From contig JAEZTJ010000079.1 in assembly GCA_023421505.1 (NCBI GenBank), positions 1-64,000 on the forward strand: 64,000 nucleotides of DNA, written 5' to 3'. Positions 60,986-64,000 of the stretch are shown here, piece after piece. Source of the stretch: Bacillota bacterium (GTDB lineage: Bacteria; Bacillota; Clostridia; Lachnospirales; Lachnospiraceae). Numbering within the stretch: position 1 is the stretch's first letter; every line of letters begins with the position of its first letter. A program made the translations under genes and the position numbers. Below the pieces are notes generated by a model. It did not search any database and had not been told where the DNA came from. It worked only from the letters and a program-made list of their open reading frames with translations.

Positions 60986-62188
60986 ATGTATTTACTATTA
61001 TTAATCATTATTTATATATCCTTTATTAGTCTTGGTTTACCGGATTCCATGCTTGGGTCTACATGGCCAACGATTTATAAGGATATTAACGTTCCAATCT
61101 CTTATGCTGGTATGATATCTATGATTATATCCTTCGGAACAATTGTATCTAGCTTATTCTCGGATAAATTAATTAAAAAGCTGGGAACAGGGCTGATTAT
61201 GATAACCAGTGTATTTTTGACTGCTATAGCGCTTTTTGGCTTTTCTGTTAGTAATAGCTTTCTGCTTATGTGTATTATATCCATACCTCTCGGACTTGGC
61301 GGAGGAAGTGTTGATGCAGCGCTGAATAACTACATTGCTCTTCACTATAAAGCCAGACACATGAACTGGCTTCATTGCTTTTGGGGCTTGGGTGCTTCTA
61401 TAGGACCGGTAGTGGTGTCGTATTGGTTGGTTTCAGGTAACTGGAAAATGGGATATCGTATTATCAGTATAATACAGTTTACTCTGGTTGCTATTCTGGT
61501 ATTTTCGATACCTCTGTGGAAAAAGGTTGCTAGTAAAGATAAATTAAATAAAGAGGTAAGGGTAATAGGAGAAAAGATAACAATCAAGAGGCTGATTGCA
61601 TTGCCTGGAGCCAAAACAGCTTTGGTTGGTTTTTTTTGTTATTGCTCATTAGAAGCTACTGCAGGTCTATGGGGAAGCAGTTACCTGGTTATAGCAAAGA
61701 ACATTAATGCAGACACTGCCGCAAGATGGATTTCAATATTTTATTTTGGTATAACATTAGGAAGGTTTATATCGGGATTTATAACAATTAAATTAAATCA
61801 AAAGCAAATGATTCGACTTGGGATCGTTATATTAGCTATTGGTGTAGTCTTACTATTTATTCCGTTTAAAGCTATCCTTCTCTTACCGGGACTGTTTATG
61901 ATAGGCCTCGGCTGCGCGCCGATCTATCCGAGCCTGTTGCATGAAACACCTGAAAATTTTGGAACCCAATATTCTCAGTCAATTATGGGTATTCAGATGG
62001 CCTGTGCCTATATAGGCAGCACCTTTATGCCTCCGGTATTCGGACTTCTTGCAAGATATGTAGGTTATGATCTATTTCCATATTATATTGGTGTAATCTT
62101 AATACTACTGTTCGTAATGGTGGAAAAGCTACATAAAAGAGTAATCAAGGAAAAGTTGCTTCATGCAAGAGATTGTCCTACTGAATAA
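60986..62188 (+). CDS. MFS transporter
   Basis: This 400-residue protein has about 12 membrane segments. The N-half begins LLLIIIYISFISLGLPDSMLGSTWPTIYKDINVPISYAGMI. LGLGGGSVDAALNNYIALHYKARHMNWLHCFWGLGASIGP resembles MFS members of the FucP/YfkF-like kind, whose substrates are sugars or small organic molecules. The open frame reaches back to 60851, inside the previous terminator, so the ATG at 60986 behind AGAGGAGA is chosen. Substrate is unknown. Confidence 0.85.
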   Translation: MYLLLLIIIYISFISLGLPDSMLGSTWPTIYKDINVPISYAGMISMIISFGTIVSSLFSDKLIKKLGTGLIMITSVFLTAIALFGFSVSNSFLLMCIISIPLGLGGGSVDAALNNYIALHYKARHMNWLHCFWGLGASIGPVVVSYWLVSGNWKMGYRIISIIQFTLVAILVFSIPLWKKVASKDKLNKEVRVIGEKITIKRLIALPGAKTALVGFFCYCSLEATAGLWGSSYLVIAKNINADTAARWISIFYFGITLGRFISGFITIKLNQKQMIRLGIVILAIGVVLLFIPFKAILLLPGLFMIGLGCAPIYPSLLHETPENFGTQYSQSIMGIQMACAYIGSTFMPPVFGLLARYVGYDLFPYYIGVILILLFVMVEKLHKRVIKEKLLHARDCPTE

Positions 62189-62206
62189 AATACTGGTTCT
62201 TTTATC

Positions 62207-62246
62207 AAAAGCTGGTGTTACATATATGCTACATCAGCTTTTAATA
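62207..62246 (+). terminator. Probable terminator after the MFS gene
   Basis: AAAAGCTGGTGT (62207-62218) pairs with ACATCAGCTTTT (62231-62242) with one G-U pair. The stem ends in TTTT, and the position 18 bases after the stop fits. Confidence 0.65.
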
Positions 62247-62329
62247 ACTAGCTATAAATCACAAGATACAAGATACTTAGCTGATACTGTATTCAATAAT
62301 AAAGCTGATACTTTATAAAATAATAAGTC

Positions 62330-62384
62330 TTGACAAAAAGTAAAATAAGTAATATATTACACACATATATAGGTAATATATTAC
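62330..62384 (+). promoter_or_regulatory. Promoter with twin 12-base palindromic operators
   Basis: TTGACA (62330-62335), a 17-base spacer and TATATT (62353-62358) form a strong promoter. The perfect palindrome GTAATATATTAC occurs at 62349-62360, over the -10, and again at 62373-62384, centre spacing 24 bases. MarR or TetR dimers bind sites of this kind. Upstream, AGCTGATACT is repeated at 62279 and 62303, also 24 bases apart. Confidence 0.8.
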
Positions 62385-62439
62385 ATGAATTAATGATTGA
62401 ACTGATATTAAGAGATTTCGCTCTAATTCAAAGGGAAGG

Positions 62440-62659
62440 AATGTTATGTTAGATTGAACAATCAAGGACTTTTCAATCTGTAAATTTGTGCATCGTTAAA
62501 TTTTGAAGGTTATGGCGGTATGGAGGATTAATATGAATCATAAAAGCATAATTTACACCCTGATTACATGCTGTATAAGGTTCTTGGGAACTGGTCAGAA
62601 AAGGAAAAAAGTTAGTTGAATTACGAAAAGTAATTAAAAAATTAGGAATGGAGGAAATT
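62440..62659 (+). pseudogene. Decayed regulator remnant (MarR-like C-terminus) with inserted repeat
   Basis: After the twin operator, AAGGGAAGGA and ATG codons at 62442/62447 lead to a stop within a few codons, where repeat copy 3 begins. Beyond the repeat, bases from about 62541 read KHNLHPDYMLYKVLGNWSEKEK, then with one frame change at the A-run near 62606 LVELRKVIKKLGMEE, resembling the last helix of MarR proteins. The parts are far too short for a whole regulator, so this looks like a deletion relic. A 28-codon frame at 62533-62619 has a binding site but is probably accidental. Confidence 0.45.
62450..62535 (+). repeat. Dispersed structured repeat, copy 3
   Basis: GATTGAA (62452-62458) pairs with TTCAATC (62472-62478); then TGTAAATTTG follows, with a second stem around AAATTT/AAATTT (62482-62487 with 62497-62502) and a downstream GGCGGTATGGAGGATT that matches GGCGGCATGGATT of copy 1. 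It is the most degraded copy. It starts with TAGATTGA, as does copy 1. Confidence 0.6.
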
Positions 62660-63208
62660 ATGATAACAATTATTGTAGATGAAAAGTGTGAAACGATAGG
62701 AAAAGAACTATATAAAAGATTGCTCAGTAAAAATATGGAAGCTAATTACATATCACTAGATAACGTTGAGGTGAAACCATGCTACAGCTGTAGAGGATGT
62801 ACAGATAAAACCTATGGTAAATGTATAGTCCGAGACGATGGTGACTGGATATACCCGAAGCTAATAAAATCAGAAGCAGTTGTATTTGTATCACCTATCG
62901 TATTTGGTAATTATTCCTTCAAAATTAAGCGGGTTTTAGATAAATGTGCAGTAATAGGAAGCAGATATTATAAGATCGTGAATAAAGAATTGACTAAGAC
63001 AGGCTTTCTTGGAAAATTTGTAAATTTGTATGCGGTTGGCGTAAAGGATAATTGTAGCAGAGAGGAAAAGGAAGCCTTTGAGGGATTGTTTCATGAAACC
63101 CTAATGATCACAACATCATATGGAAGGTCCTTTGTTGTAAGTAACAGTATCAGCAGTGAATTAATGAACAAGATGACGGAGGAGATAAAGATATGCAAAA
63201 TACAGTAA
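62660..63208 (+). CDS. Flavodoxin-fold NAD(P)H-dependent FMN reductase-like protein, Cys-rich
   Basis: This 182-residue protein is of the NADPH-dependent FMN reductase/iron-sulfur flavoprotein type. The N-terminus is ITIIVDEKCETIGKELYKRLL. CYSCRGCTDKTYGKCIVRDDG supplies four cysteines after the first flavin loop, a possible Fe-S or redox site. VVFVSPIVFGNYSFKIKRVLDK is the second flavin loop. GGAGG at 62650 favours ATG 62660 over 62648. It overlaps the next gene by 16 bases. Confidence 0.82.
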   Translation: MITIIVDEKCETIGKELYKRLLSKNMEANYISLDNVEVKPCYSCRGCTDKTYGKCIVRDDGDWIYPKLIKSEAVVFVSPIVFGNYSFKIKRVLDKCAVIGSRYYKIVNKELTKTGFLGKFVNLYAVGVKDNCSREEKEAFEGLFHETLMITTSYGRSFVVSNSISSELMNKMTEEIKICKIQ

Positions 63209-63840
63209 TTATTAATTTGAGTCCACGTCAAAAGGGAACAAGTGACATTATCGCAAATCTATGCAAAGATTACCTGGTAAGTAAAAATCATAAAGTTGAT
63301 TATTTTCATCTTTATACCAACCTTAATAAGTTGGAGCGTATTTACAATAGTATTAATCAGGCAGATACAATAATTATGTCCGGCCCCAGTTATATCAACT
63401 GCTTTCCAGCTGATACGACGGCATTATTGCAGGGGATTTTGTCTGAGCAGCGCATATTACATGGGCAGAAGCTGTATGGGATTATTCAAGGCGGTATGCC
63501 TTATGCACATACTCATTGCCAGGGTTTAAAAACACTTGAATTATTCAGTAAGGAAGCCAGTATTCAGTATAAAGGCGGATTTGTATTAGGATTTGGCGCT
63601 ATTCTAAATGGTAGACCACTAGATAAACATCCCTTTGCCAAGAAAGTAGTAAAGCAATTTAATCTCTTTCTTAATCACGTTGAAAAGGGAGAAACATCTC
63701 CGAATTCGGTTTATGAAAAGATCGAACCGAAGATTCCGGTAATTCTGGCCAGAATCATGGTAAAAGGCATGAATAAAAAGATAGAAAAGGAAGCGAATAG
63801 TAAAGGAATATATGATAAAAAATATAGTCCTTATCTGTAG
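63193..63840 (+). CDS. Flavodoxin-fold NAD(P)H-dependent oxidoreductase
   Basis: This 215-residue protein begins with TVIINLSPRQKGTSDIIANL, a flavin phosphate loop, and ADTIIMSGPSYINCFPADTTALLQ contacts the ring. It is of the NAD(P)H oxidoreductase family, related to the previous gene but lacking its cysteine cluster. The 16-base overlap implies joint expression from the twin-palindrome promoter. The pair may form a small electron-transfer or detoxification unit. Substrate is unknown. Confidence 0.8.
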   Translation: MQNTVIINLSPRQKGTSDIIANLCKDYLVSKNHKVDYFHLYTNLNKLERIYNSINQADTIIMSGPSYINCFPADTTALLQGILSEQRILHGQKLYGIIQGGMPYAHTHCQGLKTLELFSKEASIQYKGGFVLGFGAILNGRPLDKHPFAKKVVKQFNLFLNHVEKGETSPNSVYEKIEPKIPVILARIMVKGMNKKIEKEANSKGIYDKKYSPYL

Positions 63841-63882
63841 GATTGAAAGGTATTCCATAGGAACTAATCAATTAAAGTAAAC

Positions 63883-64000
63883 CTAGATCCATCCACCGTC
63901 CAGACCAATTACCTGACCGGTCAGATACGAATTCTTATAGGCTAGATGATAGACTAAATCGGCTACCTCTTCTGCTTTACCCAGTCGATTGGCTGGTATG
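63883..64000 (-). CDS. SDR-family oxidoreductase, C-terminal part (FabG-like)
   Basis: On the minus strand the frame reads IPANRLGKAEEVADLVYHLA, then YKNSYLTGQVIGLDGGWI and stop. This is the C-terminus of classical short-chain dehydrogenases such as 3-oxoacyl-ACP reductase (RLG.PEEVA...L.S....TGQ.I.VDGG). The rest lies beyond the window. It is convergent with the flavodoxin-fold gene. Confidence 0.88.
   Translation of the reverse strand, partial: IPANRLGKAEEVADLVYHLAYKNSYLTGQVIGLDGGWI

Overview
This window looks like a low-GC Clostridia chromosome, most likely Lachnospiraceae. The reasons are the gene order of the ribosomal operon, the KOW-domain gene between map and infA, the AT-rich codon use, and the frequent GTG and TTG starts behind strong Shine-Dalgarno sequences. 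I ran no database search, so family names come from motifs and context.

Layout. (1) Positions 1-8620 hold the 3' half of the spc/alpha ribosomal operon: rpsE (partial), rpmD, rplO, secY, adk, map, a KOW protein, infA, rpmJ, rpsM, rpsK, rpsD, rpoA and rplQ, closed by a clear terminator. (2) 8870-12463 holds the energy-coupling-factor module ecfA1-ecfA2-ecfT and truA. (3) 12559-57881 is an accessory block of about 46 kb that sits between truA and rplM, a junction that is normally tight in Firmicutes. (4) rplM-rpsI resume at 58293-59148. (5) 59321-64000 holds an AraC regulator, a Cys-rich protein, an MFS transporter, two flavodoxin-fold reductases and the 3' end of an SDR gene.

The accessory block has distinct parts. 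An MgtC-like protein and a TetR regulator with an evident self-operator come first. An AT-rich extracellular polysaccharide locus follows (14.4-34.4 kb): priming phosphotransferase, GDP-mannose/GDP-rhamnose synthesis (manC, gmd, rmd), five glycosyltransferases, polymerase, pyruvyl transferase, flippase, an FrhB-like Fe-S protein, a MerR-methyltransferase fusion, and rmlA-rmlB. After panE on the minus strand comes an apparent operon of two paralogous GGX (polyglycine) proteins and a 2756-residue RHS/YD-repeat protein. Next are a chemoreceptor with a cytosolic periplasmic-binding-protein-like domain, a VanZ protein behind a promoter with four direct repeats, and an Ig-like surface protein. The block ends with a tight operon joining a sortase and a candidate substrate to the CpsB/Wzz/CpsD polysaccharide control module, which probably controls the polysaccharide made by the upstream locus.

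The main non-coding signals are: a three-copy dispersed repeat that folds as a hairpin plus a possible pseudoknot (3163, 9746, 62450); a roughly 170-base near-continuous inverted repeat between secY and adk; a chain of GGGAG/CTCCC hairpins before infA; a probable tnpB 3'-end scar at 30.9 kb; and a decayed regulator behind twin 12-base palindromes at 62.3-62.66 kb. The best candidates for an undescribed system are the GGX-GGX-RHS operon and the pseudoknotted repeat family.
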